A stretch of DNA of 64,000 nt from Blumeriella jaapii (GCA_009599575.1 VWND01000009.1:1116001-1180000), one strand, 5' to 3'; counted from the stretch's first letter, positions 34,110 through 45,359 are shown. Program-made: numbers and translations. The notes: generated by a model from the letters alone, not told the origin.

Positions 34110-34375
34110 TATAAAAGTAGATAGGAAAACCAGACTGATACGGCCATATATCGGTAGGTAAAATAGTCTAAAAAATCCCTAAAAAAAACTGAAAAAAAAA
34201 AAAAAAAATGAGTAAAAGTATAAATTAAATTGCGTGCCTATGGTATTATCTAAGGGAGTGCTTTGCTCTTATACCTGTTAAAGGTAGTCAATAGCAGAGG
34301 ATTTCGGAGGGGTCCATGCCTCGACTATAGCTAAAACTACCAACTCTTATTAATACAAAGTATCACCGTTTTATA
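34110..34375 (-). repeat. B1 5' LTR
   Basis: 266 bp, in reverse orientation to the B2 LTR only 500 bp away. It is not an inverted-terminal-repeat transposon but two opposed Gypsy-B copies. Confidence 0.93.
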
Positions 34376-35536
34376 ATATTCCAGATCTTTTGCTTTTTGC
34401 TAAAAATCGTAGTTTAAAAACCAATCTTTTTATCGAACCAAAAAATATAATTTCTTCCATCGTTTTTTAAACGCAAAATCAAAAATTTAATCTACCTTTT
34501 ATTTATTTATTTATTTTCCGCGTCGTTTTCTATAATATTGAAATCCGAAATTTCGGCGTTTTATTCGCTTTTATTTACTTTCGTTGCTTTATAATATAAG
34601 CTTAATAAACTCACGTGAAAAAACGTCGTATAATTTCCAAAAATCGAGCAATCGTAGTTTGTGTGCCTGAAAATCAATCTTATTTTTAAAAAAAAAAAAC
34701 CAAATCTTTTAGCGTCCAGTTTCTTACAAAGGTTTTTCGTTTTTAGTTAGTTTTTTTTGCGTTTAAATATATTTCCTGTCGTAATACTTTGCTTAAAAAT
34801 CTTAAGCGTATAACAAAATCTTTTTTAATTTTTAATACGTGGTTTTTAATCTTTTTGCAAATCTTACTGCTAATTCGGATTCGAAATTTAACAATATTTT
34901 CAAATCAAATAGTTTTGCGTTAATTCCGTTGGCTTACAAAAGCGATATTCCAGTAAACAAAAATAATATATTGCTAATAGCGAATTTTGTTAAAAAAAAC
35001 AAATCTGGCCAATCGTTTTAATTAAAATCGACGTAAAACCGAAAGTATATTTCGAAAACTACGTTCGCTTTTTCTGTCTGCCCGTCGATTTGTAAATAAA
35101 AAGCGATTAAAAGTTTGCGTTTCATACAAAGCATAATCGTAAATATAATATAAAATGCAAAAAAAAAAAAACCGCGGTCCGATATAATATCGTTTGGCAT
35201 GCCGTAGCGAAAAAAAAACTGTTTTGCAAAAAATGTAAACAAATTAGGTAATTATTATATTTTTGCGTATTAAAACGAAATAAATTATTTAGTTGAACGA
35301 TAAATAATATTAAATATTACGTCGTAAATAAAAGTTTTACCGATCTTATTATATTAAAAGTCGCTTTTGCTCGAAGCGTTTGATAAATCGATAATTAAAT
35401 CCAAAAAAATATTATTTTAAAATCGGTCGGATATCGAAATAAAACAAAGTTTCCCGTTCGTTTTCGTTTTTAAAAGCTTATTTCTTTTACAAATTATACA
35501 AAACGAAATATAATCTTTTATATTCGCGATTATTCC
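34376..35536 (-). pseudogene. Gypsy-D integrase with chromodomain (fragment)
   Basis: The oldest layer. Minus-strand integrase: zinc-finger remnant C-I-I-C-K-R-N-K near 35490, then FIYDVIFNIIYRSTK, and the open stretch 35242-35018 with YGMPNDIISDRGFFF and LQIDGQTEKANVVFEIYFR (family H-P-Q-T-D-G-Q-T-E-R). It continues with NDWPDLFFLTKFAISN and SPHAYRLRLPD-like GPY/F traces. A chromodomain follows near 34500-34376 (KKRWKKLYFLVR, KDWFLNYDF). B1 interrupts the chromodomain and A2 the upstream side. A chromodomain would steer integration to methylated-histone chromatin. Confidence 0.85.
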
Positions 35537-35804
35537 TGTGACGATCTAATCAGTCGGAGGGCTGGGAGATCAGTCAACTGGTCGCCGTGTTCATATGGTA
35601 TAAGAAACGAGCCTTTGATTTTGTAACAAAAATATTCATTTAAAATCAACAATTGCAAAAGGCAAAAATTGCTAAAAAAAAAAAGCTTTATATATATAAA
35701 TAATTTTTATAATTAATAGAAGACTTACCAGAAAACCAGGAAGCTTGCAGCTACACGCAGTTGCTGGGGTAATACGAGAAGTGGCGAAAAAGTGAATCGT
35801 TATA
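35537..35804 (-). repeat. A2 3' LTR
   Basis: 268 bp. It starts TGTGACGATC on the plus strand, the best-preserved LTR end of the family, and ends CGTTATA. A purine tract GGGAAGATAATA (minus strand) follows internally. Confidence 0.93.
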
Positions 35805-36029
35805 TTATCTTCCCGTTCGAAGAAAGCGCGCTCTCGAGCTTTTATTTATTAATACGTCGCTGTCCAAATAATCGTACGAATTTAAACCTTCGGAATACGC
35901 TTTCAGCCAGTTTATAAGTTTTGCAAAAGGACCGGAAAGCTTTTTATGCGTTAAGTAAAAATCGCGCATTTTTAAAAAAGCGTATATAAAATCAGACGCG
36001 GAATATTATATAAAATTTTCGTTTAAGCC

Positions 36030-37229
36030 TATTTAAAAAGCTTTGTACTAAAAAGTTTTTCGTTGTATTCGATAAGCGATTAATTTTTCGATTTCGTATT
36101 TAAGCTTACCAGTTATATTAATAGGCTCAAAAGCTAAATTAATCTGATCTGAAAGCGCGTCGTCAGCTGTTTTACGCAATCGACTAGCGTAAAAAACCGA
36201 ATGTACGTTTATAATACTAAAAAGGTTTAGCTTAAAAGCGTTATCGAAAATTCTGGCTATAATTTTAAAAAGGCCGTTTATAAAATTATCGAATTTGCGG
36301 AAAGGCCGAAAAATTGAAAATAAACGCATATCGAATTATACGTAATCGCCAACGTTAAAATCGATCGCGCGGCGAAATTTATTCGCATTTTTTTTTATTT
36401 TGTCGTAGGTTTATTAAAAGTGCGATTTGGCGAGATTTTAAACGTTGTAATAGCGGCGAACGTACGCACGAGTTTCGTTTGCGTTTAACTTATATAAAAA
36501 ATTGAAAAAAAAATATCAAGCTTTTAATTTTAATTAATATAGAAAGTATAACCGTATACAATTTTAAAAAGTAAAAAGTCATCTAGGCTTTCGTAAAAAA
36601 GGATTATTTAAACGAAATTTATTATTAAAAAAAATTCGCTTTAATCGTTTTAATAAAAGTTTACGAAAGATCGAAAGCGTTTTTACAAATATTAGTTGTA
36701 AATCTCGGTCTGACCGTCGGTTTCGGAATAAGCGGCTTTCGAAAGCTTCAATTGCGTACCGAGGATTTTGTTTAATTCAAATCAAAAAATAAATTAATAT
36801 TAAAAGCTACGATCGCTAATAATACTTTTTAAAATATCAAAATATTTATATATATAAAATATATATGATTTAGCGAAGCTTCGAGCGTCGATATTTTTAT
36901 AGCAAAAAATCGAAATAATTTGCTTAAAAGCGATTTATTATTACGAATACGTTATCGTAATCGTATTTGTTTTTATTAAAATTGCAAAAGTTTATTATAA
37001 CGTATTTTTAAAAATAGTTAAAAACAAAAAAAAGCTGAAAAAAGCCGGGGCGTTTATCTTTTAAAATAAAACTTTTCGATAAGCGTAATAATTGCGATAA
37101 TATTATTTTACAAAAGCTGTTATACTTCGTTAATAATATTAGTCCGAAAGCAATTGCGTAGTTTTGCGAACGCTAGAATAAGCGGTAAAGATTTAATCGT
37201 GTATTTCTCGTATAAAAGCCAAACGAAAA
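36030..37229 (-). pseudogene. A2 integrase, C-terminal two thirds
   Basis: Open stretch 36329-36048 matches A1 4700-4419 with only transition-type changes (for example FRKFDNFINGLFKII against FRKLDNFINGPFKII). The upstream catalytic core runs to 37229, where Copia-1 interrupts it, and resumes at 42896-43280. Confidence 0.85.
37225..37229. repeat. Target-site duplication GAAAA of Copia-1 (left copy; right copy 42891-42895)
   Basis: Flanks both LTRs. A1 (about 5594-5610) and A3 (about 46555-46570) show the empty site CGAAAATRATCGACG. Confidence 0.93.
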
Positions 37230-37412
37230 TGTTGCTAGATTAAGTGTCACGTGTTGCTCACATAACTGGTTGCCAAGACGACTAGTTCCCGAGTACCGTA
37301 CACGCCTCATAAGGGCGCACACCATACCTGAATACTACTATAAGTCAACCAACCCTATCGTATGCATTTATTGCTTCCTCTGCCTACTAACTAGTCAAAG
37401 ATATTAACAATA
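37230..37412 (+). repeat. Copia-1 5' LTR
   Basis: 183 bp, paired with 42708-42890. Short inverted ends TGTTGCT/AGCAACA-like. The left part keeps ancestral bases that the right LTR lost, and vice versa. Confidence 0.95.
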
Positions 37413-37427
37413 GGTTATAAGCCCCGG
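37413..37427 (+). other. Copia-1 primer-binding site
   Basis: GGTTATAAGCCCCGG starts immediately after the LTR. Its complement resembles the anticodon stem-loop of eukaryotic initiator tRNA-Met (GGGCTCATAACC) apart from one G-to-A and one T/C difference. This is the half-tRNA priming known from Drosophila copia. Copia-2 has nearly the same site. Confidence 0.65.
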
Positions 37428-37481
37428 CAACAAATTTATTATATTTATTTTCGATATTTCGATTTCAGCGTATACGCGTAA

Positions 37482-37736
37482 GGAATAATCGAACCTTCGG
37501 CGCGAACAATCACGTCGGAAACCGTCAAAATAGCAGGCAACGCTAAAAAGCGCTTTGCTGCTGAAACTGCAAATGCAGCTAATAAAAGAGTTCTATTTTC
37601 TAGAAAAGCTGTAATCAAAGCGAATACTGCTTTAATTTTACTCAAAAAGACGATAGCAAAAAAGTCAGATAAAATAGCAAAGATTAATCCTGCCGGACTT
37701 TTATTTATTTTTACTGCTATAACCTTTTTTTAAGTT
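37482..37736 (+). pseudogene. Copia-1 open stretch upstream of the recognisable gag
   Basis: About 84 codons without a stop, Ala/Lys-rich (VKIAGNAKKRFAAETANAAN), unusually GC-rich for the window. No ATG at its start. It may be the N-terminus of Gag or leader sequence. The minus-strand frame at 37445-37645 overlaps it and is taken as the shadow, though which strand is real is not certain. Confidence 0.4.
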
Positions 37737-38199
37737 ATTTCCTTTTTTACTTTCCGATCTGCGATTTTAACTGAATAGTTCGGTGCGAGCAAAGCCAAAC
37801 ATAAATATACCAGCAAAAGATTCCGATATTAACGAAAAGAAACAATTTTTTTTTTTATCCTATAAAAAAACGCTTTTAATTTCCTCGATCGCATTTAAGA
37901 AAAAAAAGAAAACTCGCGTGGCAAATTCCTTATATTTTCGGAAATCGACGTTGATTATTTAAATATTCGAAAATTACAAACACCGAATTCCCTTTTTTAA
38001 AAATCATAAAATCTTAAGCTAAATTATAATCAAGATTTTGAAAAAAACCTTTCCGAAAACTTTTTTTCATCTGAAAAATCACTTTTTTTTTTTTTACTAA
38101 AATCCTTCGAATCTGCGCGCTCGCGCAAAATAGCTATAATTTTTATAAATCTTTTTAAAATTATAAAGCTGAAAAACGCTAATAATTATTAATTAAAAA

Positions 38200-39040
38200 A
38201 AAAAACAAAATTATATCTATCGCAAACACAAACTATTTGACTAAGTTTTTAAATTTAAAATCGAAATTATATATTTCGGCTGAAATAAACGAATGGAATA
38301 AAAACCATTCCGCTGTTGCATTTAAAGCATGGCAGAACTGGAACTCCGGTGATTTTCAAATAAAGTTTGTAATATTTGCGAATTGCAAGCCTGGCTTAAA
38401 AAAATATATTATTAGAAAGAAGATTACTTTTAATATATGAAAGTTTTTTATAATAATAATATAAAAGCTTTGAAACAATTCTGAAATACAACGCAATTCA
38501 AAATTACGTTATTATTAATTACGACGATTACTTTTTATTCGAAAAATTTATTTAAGCTTTCCGATTTTTTATTACGAAGCTGAAAGCTTTAGATATCGCT
38601 TTATTTATGCAATAGAATTCAGTTATATTTATTACTGTATATTTAAAAAAGTACGCTATATGGGCCGAACGCTAACGATTTTTACTTCGAACTTTTAAAT
38701 TAAAATTTGAAATTACTTTTAAAAGTTTAATTGAAAATATTACAAATGAAATTCGTACGAGCGAATTTACTAAAATTAACAGCGGTCAAGCTTTATATAA
38801 TAACAAGTTTAATTTTGCTATTAATAAAAGTAAAAGCGGAAGAAACAATCAAAATAACAACGCTAACGCTAATAAAGGAAATAATAATAAGGCAAAAGGA
38901 GACAATTCCAAGCCATCTTACGCTATTATATGCAAATACTGCAAGCAAAAGAAGCTTTGGCATAAGCATGACGATTGTTTTAAAATCAACAAGAAAAAGC
39001 GAAAAGCCTGAGAAAAGCGTATAAAAAAAAATATATTGCT
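38200..39040 (+). pseudogene. Copia-1 Gag with zinc knuckle (degraded)
   Basis: Open 38237-38440 (KFLNLKSKLYISAEINEWN, then AWQNWNSGDF) fits a Copia gag capsid region. The nucleocapsid near 38920-38990 reads C-K-Y-C-K-Q-K-K-L-W-H-K-H-D-D-C, a CCHC knuckle with C-x2-C and H-x4-C but two extra residues before His. A basic tail follows. Confidence 0.8.
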
Positions 39041-39099
39041 TTTAAGAAAACGTTAAAAAAAAAGTTTTTTAACGACGATAAAAAAAAAGTGTTCGGTGG

Positions 39100-39440
39100 A
39101 TTAGTAATTCTTACTGAATTGCTTTCTGACGTTATTGCTTTTAAAAACAATTTTTTTTATATTTAAAAAAAGAATCGCTGGTTTTATAATACAAAAGCTA
39201 TAGATTATATTTGCAACAGTTTTTTTAAGTTTACTTTTTACAAGCTTAAAAACGATTTACTTTTAATAGCTATTGCAAATGGGCTAATTAAATTCTTAGG
39301 TTTAGGCATTTGCATTATTCGTACGTTTAAAACAAATGGTTTTGTACGAATGCTGGAATTATATGATACGGTTTATATGCCTTTTTGCTTTGTTTCATTT
39401 TTTTTCAGGCTTTAAGCTTAGTAAGCTTGGAAGCTATCTA
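39100..39440 (+). pseudogene. Copia-1 aspartic protease (degraded)
   Basis: RWFYNTKAIDYICNSFFKF near 39175-39235 corresponds to the Copia protease active site W-x-x-D-S-G-A-T-x-H-I. Asp and Gly are replaced (N-T-K-A). LLLIAIANGLIKFLGLGI follows as the flap-side strand. Confidence 0.82.
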
Positions 39441-39529
39441 AAATCGAATATTTTTTTATATAATTAATAATAATAAGATTTGCGCTGTTAATAAGAAATT
39501 GTTTATTATAAAAAAACTATTAATCAGTT

Positions 39530-40560
39530 TAATTTACGTCGCAATACACGCTTTACCTGCTGCTATTAAAAAAGCTCTAATTAATATCGAATTTTAGCAT
39601 AAACGTTTTTGTTACTTTGGGTTACAAGCAGTTCGAAATATCTAAAACAGTGTTATTAGTATAAAATTTAAAAAGACTAAAATAAGCAAAACACGTGTAT
39701 ATTAACTTTGCGAATTTGGCCGACTTATCAGAAAGACAAATAAGCGTTCGGCTCGCCCCAAACCTACTAAGGTTTTCGATAAATTGCACGTTAATATAAT
39801 ATATTTTTTTCAAACGGTATTTACGGCTACAAATATGCCTCGATTTTTACCTGCTTTGCATTTATAGCTCGTTAAAATTATATATATTTTAAAAAAAATA
39901 AAGCTTTTCAGGCTAATAAGAAAATGATCCGCCTTGCTAAGACTTAATACAACCGTACAATTAAAAAATGGCGTTGTGATAAAGGCAAGGAATATAGCTT
40001 TACGCAAATGCGAAAACTAGCTGAACACTTTGGAATAGTTTTAAAAAAATCTATTTTTTATATTCTAAAACAAGACGGTCGATCAGAACGTTCGATTCGC
40101 ATTTTAATAAAAAAGCTCCGAATTGCTATAATTAATCAGGAAATTCCGGAATTTTTATAGCCAAAGATTTTATTAGCTGTAATTTATATTATTAATCTTA
40201 CGGCTAATACTTAATTAGATAGTAAAACCTTTTATTAAATCTTTTGAAATAACGTTCAGCCAAAGGTGGAACATAAGCCCTCGGTCAAACACTTTCGAAT
40301 TCTAGGCTATAAAATCTACGTTTTTATCGAATTTAAACGACGTGTTTAAAATCGCAAGCTTGCTTTTAAAGCCGAAATAGAAATTCTTATTAGATTTGAA
40401 AGAAATAATATTTAAAAAATTTACGTTTTTGCTAAGGCTGGAAACAAAATTATTAGATTTTTTTATATAAAATTTAATAAAAATGGTTTTATTACCGATT
40501 CCACTTTTTAGCTCGAGTCTGATCAGCTTAATATATTTTTAGCTAAAAATGATTTGGATA
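39530..40560 (+). pseudogene. Copia-1 integrase (degraded)
   Basis: The pre-integrase zinc region reads H-K-R-F-C-Y-F-G-L-Q-A-V near 39600. A second Cys pair is largely lost, then PKPTKVFDKLHVNI at the core start. LKQDGRSERSIRILI near 40070-40115 matches the Q-N-G-x-x-E-R motif with the catalytic Glu. RILGYKIYVFIEFKRRV near 40300 is the post-core conserved block. Minus-strand frames at 39622-40007 are shadows. Confidence 0.87.
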
Positions 40561-40639
40561 AAGATTTTTATATTAAACGATTATAATAATAATTAAATTA
40601 TTAACGGTGAATTAAAAAAAAAAGATAGTAATAACGAAC

Positions 40640-41700
40640 TTTCTGAATTATACAAAAAAGATTAGCAAAACGATAATAATTTAAATAATGCTGTCGCATC
40701 TGAAATGAGCGAAATCGCTGTATTATTACCAATTTTTATTATTAAAAAAACTAAAACTAGAAAAGTTTGGCTTATTGTTTTTTTATTTAAACGAGTTAAT
40801 ATACGCTTCGACAGATTATTTGAAAACGTTGTATTTAATCTTAATACGTTTTTATACAACTACGCTTTCGCTGCTGGCTTTGATAAGTTTTTTTTTATAA
40901 ACGACTTTTATATATTTAAAAAGGCTTTTGCTAAAACTGACGGAAATCAATAGCGCCTTGCAGTAATTAAAAAATACAAATCACTTTTATATAAAAAAAA
41001 CCTGGATTATTATAAAAAAAGCAAACGTTTCTAAAAGTTGTCGCATTTTAAGTTTCAGATTATTATTTAAATTTAAAAAAGATAAAAACGGTAAAATTGA
41101 TAAATACAAAATTCGGTTCGTTATTTAAGGATTTTCTTAAAAATACGATCGAAATTATAACCAAATTTACGCTGATGTTTGCAAATCGGCTGTTTGAAAA
41201 ATCGCTATTAATATTGCTGTTATAATAAATTACGAATTTAAATAATACGATATAAAAATTGCATTTTTAAACAGTAATGCAAACAACGATATTTACGTCA
41301 AATCTTTTTTTAGTTGAATCGAATCAGGAATCAGATTTATTTATGATTATTATTTTAAATTGCTTAAGGCTTTGTACGATTTTTAAACAATTTCTACGAT
41401 TTTAGCAAACCAAACTTCGTACGGAGCTAGCTAAGCTTGATTTTCATCTTATGAAAACCGACAATTATGTTTATATTAATAAAACCACTAAGATTTGCAT
41501 CGTTATTTACATCGACGATTTCTTAGTACTGGCCAAGAAAAGTCTTATTTTCGATAATTTAAAAAAAGATTTGCATGCTTTTTTCGATATGCAGTCGCAA
41601 AAAAAAGTAAAATATTTTTTAAATATTCGTATTATTAAAAATAAAATAGCATATATTATTTCTTTTTGCTAAAATACTTATATTAATAAGGTTTTAGACA
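40640..41700 (+). pseudogene. Copia-1 reverse transcriptase (degraded)
   Basis: The N-terminal part at 40705-40953 leads into AVIKKYKSLLYKKNLDY. NQIYADVCKSAV-like and YDIKIAFLNSNANNDIYVK blocks lie near 41150-41300. The open C-terminal part, 41451-41672, contains CIVIYIDDFLVLAKKS: the catalytic Y-x-D-D is kept as YIDD. Single stops and frameshifts separate the blocks. Confidence 0.9.
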
Positions 41701-42490
41701 GATTCGGTATATTAATTTATAAAAGCGCAACTACGCTTTTTGCGTCGGATTTCGAAGTTTATATAATCAAATTCGAAGGCCAGGCCATATCTTACGATAT
41801 TAAGTTATATTAATCGATTTGCGGCTTTTTATAATATTTCGCTATTTAAATACGCTGAAATATTGCATACTATTGCTTTGTTCTAGCTAAATTTCTTACA
41901 AATCCGTTTTTATAACATATCGCCGCCGCTAAACGCGTGATATAATATTTATAAAAAACAAAAATATTTTGCTTGGTATTTAAAAAACAAATTACGGACA
42001 AAGCTAAGATAAAGCTATATGGCTTTTGCGATTCTGATTGAGCTGAAGCTCGAATAGGTAGGATATTATACAATAATATTGCTTTTTTTTTGCAAAAAGT
42101 TGTTTTTGCAATTATCTCAAAGCGCCAAACCATCGTTGTCCTTTTTTTTATTAAAATTAAATACGTTGCTATATGCAAGTTCGCTTAAAAGGCCGCTTGA
42201 ATCCGTTAAGTTCTACAGGAAATAAATTATAATCGCTTAGATGTCTAATATATCGAAATAAATTGCGATAGCCAAAAAGCTTTTTTATTAGCTGAAAACC
42301 CCGAATATTATTAACGTACGAAGCATATTAATATCAAATACCATTACGTTCGTTCCGAAATTGTTATTAATAGGCTAGATTTATATTACGTTCAGAGCAA
42401 AGATAATGCAGCTGACGGTTTTACAAAGCCATTTTCGGAAATTAATCACGTTGCATAATATAAGCTGCTAAGCTTATAATTATTCGATTT
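41700..42490 (+). pseudogene. Copia-1 RNase H and pol C-terminus (degraded)
   Basis: Copia RNase H landmarks in order: AISYDIKLY, AAAKRVI (positions near 41930), LYGFCDSD near 42030, then INCDSQKAFLLAENPEYY and the conserved end TKHINIKYHYVRSEI near 42305-42360. It ends in DNAADGFTKPFSE. The stretch 42491-42698 has no clear frame. Confidence 0.88.
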
Positions 42491-42698
42491 GAAGATTTAA
42501 TGCAAAGTTGATAAAAAAAAGGGTGTATTATACAAATGTACAAATATAGAAGGTTTTACAACGCTTTTCAAAAACGCTGAGTTTACTTTTAAAATATACA
42601 AAATAAATGACGCACAAAACATATATAACGTTATAGCTAGTTTTTCTTTATTAACAGGCGTACTGCAGTCAGTTTTAAAACTGCTACTGCACGCTGTC

Positions 42699-42707
42699 AA
42701 AAGGATG
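42699..42707 (+). other. Copia-1 polypurine tract
   Basis: AAAAGGATG directly precedes the 3' LTR, the usual place and composition for the plus-strand primer. Confidence 0.6.
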
Positions 42708-42890
42708 TGTTGCTAAATTAAGTGTCACGTGTTGCTTACATGACTGGTTGCCAAAACGACTAGTTCCCGAGTACCGTGCACGCCCCATAAGGGCGCACAC
42801 CATACCTGAATACTACTACAAATTAACCAACCCTATCGTGTGCACTCATTGCTCCCTCTGCCTACTAACTAGTCAAAGATACTAGCAATA
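42708..42890 (+). repeat. Copia-1 3' LTR
   Basis: 183 bp, ending ACTAGCAATA and followed by GAAAA. The right part is better kept than in the 5' LTR. Confidence 0.95.
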
Positions 42891-42895
42891 GAAAA

Positions 42896-43285
42896 TAATC
42901 GACGTTTAGAATTATTAGGCGACCGTAATATAACAGCAGATCGCGTTTAAATATATACGAAAACGAAATATTATTATCGTTGTTTTTTTTTGTAACGTTT
43001 CGTACAGTTTTTTTTCGGAAAGCTATCAGATTGCTAGCTATGCGATTAGCGTAAAAAATTTGGTTAACGATACGAAATGCGGAAAAAAATTTAGCTATTT
43101 TAACGATAAAAACAGCTGTTTCGAAAGCCGTAGAAAATCGAAGTTTTTTAGTTAAAAGGCGGTGATCGATTTAATTTGCTCGAAAAAAGATTTGCAAACG
43201 CTAAATGCGTTTAAATAAATTTTAGCGGTCGAATTCGCTCGTACGACGTATTAATGCGTCAGCCAAAAGATTGTGTTTATTTGGT
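42896..43285 (-). pseudogene. A2 integrase, N-terminal part
   Basis: Continuation of A2 after Copia-1, aligning with A1 5610-5965 and A3 46570-46905. The tether between RNase H and the zinc finger is followed here. Heavily mutated. Confidence 0.8.
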
Positions 43286-44867
43286 TTATACGTAATAAAA
43301 AAATTATAATCGGCAAGGATTTCGGCCCAGGGTATTTATCGAGCGTTTAAGAATCTAAAAGTTATAAAATACTTTAAAGCCTTATAATTAATAATAATTT
43401 TAATTTAATAAACTGAATTAGCTAATTTAATACGAAAATTGCTTAAAAATCTTACGATTGCGAGCATTTTTTTATCGTATATAACGTAGTTTAGCTTTGC
43501 GAAAACTATGATTTTATTAAAATAAACGATTAAAAGCCAAACGTTATTATAGAATTGCGAAAGCACAAAAGCTATTACGCCGTCGGAAGCGTTAATTTCT
43601 AATATACAAGAAAGGTTTTGCTTATAATATTATAAAACTGATGCAATAATAAAAGCTAGTATAAAAAAATCGAAATTTTTCTGATATTTAAAAGTGAAAT
43701 TGTAAAAAACGTTAGCTTTGGTCAAATAAACTAAAAGTTTTGCAATTATACCGTAGTTTCGAATAGAACGTCGGTAAAAATTACAAAAACCAAAAATTTT
43801 TTATATATCTTTATAATAATAAAAAGCTTTTAGTAAGCGACCACGAAAACTTTTTCTGAATTTATTTTTAAACTTTTAATTAAAATAATAAAACTTAGGT
43901 AACGGATTCGAATAACGTTGAATTTAAACTTTCGAATATCGGTTTGTAATTCAGCGTCAGCGAGCTTTTGAAACATTTTGCGAACGTATATAACGTGTTT
44001 TAATAAATCGGACGAATAAATAAAAATGTTATTTAAATAAATAATACAAAAATCGTTTGAATAATCGAAAAAAACGTCGTTTATATAACGTTAGTAAATT
44101 GCGGATTTATTAGTAAAGTTAAAAGTAGCATTTTACATTTATAAGCGCCGGAACGCGTACAAAACGTCGTTAATTTTTTATTAACGGAATTTATTCGAAT
44201 TTTATAAAAAGTTTAACGAATATCGAATTTCGTGAAAATTCGAACTTTCGAAAAACAAACAAAAGTTTTATCGATAAAAAAAGAATATAGCGATTTTTAC
44301 GAGTAACGTTATTAAAAGCTCGATAATCGATACAAAAACGCAATAAATCGTCGAGTTTTTTGGCGAAAAGCATTAAAACAGCGAAAAAAGCGGTAAAAAG
44401 TTCGATAAAGTTTTTGTTAAAATTATTTTACAAATAAATTTTAATAATTTCGAATTTCGAAATCGATATTTTATACAAAAAAATATATTTCAGCTTTTTT
44501 TTATTTATAATAAGCTCGATTTTATAGTCGTAGGGCCGGTAAAAAGCTAGTTCGTTATTAGCGGCCTTAAAAAATACGTATTCGAGGTTTTTGTACTCCG
44601 GAAAAAGAAATTCGAAAAAAAGTTTATTCGAAATTAACTCTGCTAAATTAATTAAAAAGGTCGAAATCGATATTTCGTTGGTTTTAAAACGTTCGAAAAA
44701 ACTATAAGATTGGGTTTTAAGAAAAGTGTTATACGTAAGATCGTTTAGTATTTATCGATTTCGTACAAAAAAAATAAAAACATTTTAATTGCTTTTTTTT
44801 TGGAAATCAGCTTAAAAGCGTATATAATAATTTAACAAATAAAAATTAGATAAGCAATAGGTTAAAG
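43286..44867 (-). pseudogene. A2 reverse transcriptase-RNase H (degraded)
   Basis: LFAKKLDDLLRFCIDYRAFN is open at 44373-44191; here RIP changed P-D-G to L-D-D. The catalytic box near 44045 again reads Y-L-N-N. A3 interrupts the N-terminal approach at 44868; the frame resumes at 59463. Confidence 0.87.
44863..44867. repeat. Target-site duplication TAAAG of A3 (left copy; right copy 59458-59462)
   Basis: Flanks both A3 LTRs. Joining the flanks restores the A sequence seen at 7570-7590 (TTAAGAAATTCG in A1). Confidence 0.92.
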
Positions 44868-45133
44868 TGTAACGATCTAATCAGTCGGAGGGCTGGGAAA
44901 TCAGTCAACTGGTCGCCGTGTTTATATGGTATGAAAAACAAGCCTTTGGTTCTGTAACAAAAATATTCATTTAAAATCAATAATTGCAAAAAGCAGAAGT
45001 TGCTAAAAGAAAAAAGCCTTATATATATAAATAATTTCCATAGTTAATAAAAAGACCTATCAGAAGACCAGAAAGCTTGCAGCTATACGTAGTTATTAAA
45101 ATAATACGAGGAGCAAAAAAATAAATCGTTATA
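44868..45133 (-). repeat. A3 3' LTR
   Basis: 266 bp. Left part near-intact (CAGTCGGAGGGCTGGGAAAT), right part strongly altered (TAATACGAGGAGC). Confidence 0.93.
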
Positions 45134-45359
45134 TTACTTCTCCGTCCGAAAAAAGCGCGCTCTCGAGCTTTTATTTATTAGTACGTCGCTATTTAAATAA
45201 TCGTACGAATCCAAACCTTTGGAATACGCTTTTAGCCAGTTTACAAGTTTTGCAAAAGGACCGGAAAGCTTTTTATGCGCCAAATAAAAGTCGCGCACCT
45301 TCAGAAAAGCATATATAAAGTCAAACGCGGGATACTACGTAAAATTTTTATTTAAGTCT

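Larger units (their letters stand above)
1..34375 (-). mobile_element. Gypsy-B copy 1 (B1), 5' LTR plus internal region, interrupted twice, 3' end off window
   Basis: Ty3/Gypsy-type LTR retrotransposon reading right to left. Its pieces are the 5' LTR 34110-34375, leader 33613-34109, gag to RNase H 10331-14948, and RNase H tail, integrase and 3' extension 1-3909. The joints are exact. The sequence left of 10331 continues at 3909 once the A1 insert and one AAATC are removed, and 14948 continues at 33613 once B2 and one ATATT are removed; both agree with the uninterrupted B2. The 3' LTR would lie left of position 1. The right flank after the LTR is ATATT (34376-34380), inside Gypsy-D. No frame is intact. 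Confidence 0.92.
37230..42890 (+). mobile_element. Copia-1, complete 5.7-kb Ty1/Copia retrotransposon
   Basis: 5661 bp with 183-bp LTRs beginning TGTTGCT and ending AGCAATA, with TSD GAAAA, inside the integrase of A2. Plus-strand order is gag, protease, integrase, RT, RNase H, as in Copia. It is clearly less mutated than the Gypsy elements around it: LTRs differ by roughly a dozen transitions, and the RT box is intact. It is probably one of the younger insertions. Confidence 0.95.

Noticed and set aside
33346..34375. Two inverted 266-bp repeats 500 bp apart, like a small DNA transposon with long terminal inverted repeats
   Set aside because: They are the 3' LTR of B2 and the 5' LTR of B1. 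The sequence between is B1 leader, and the ATATT duplication places the border.
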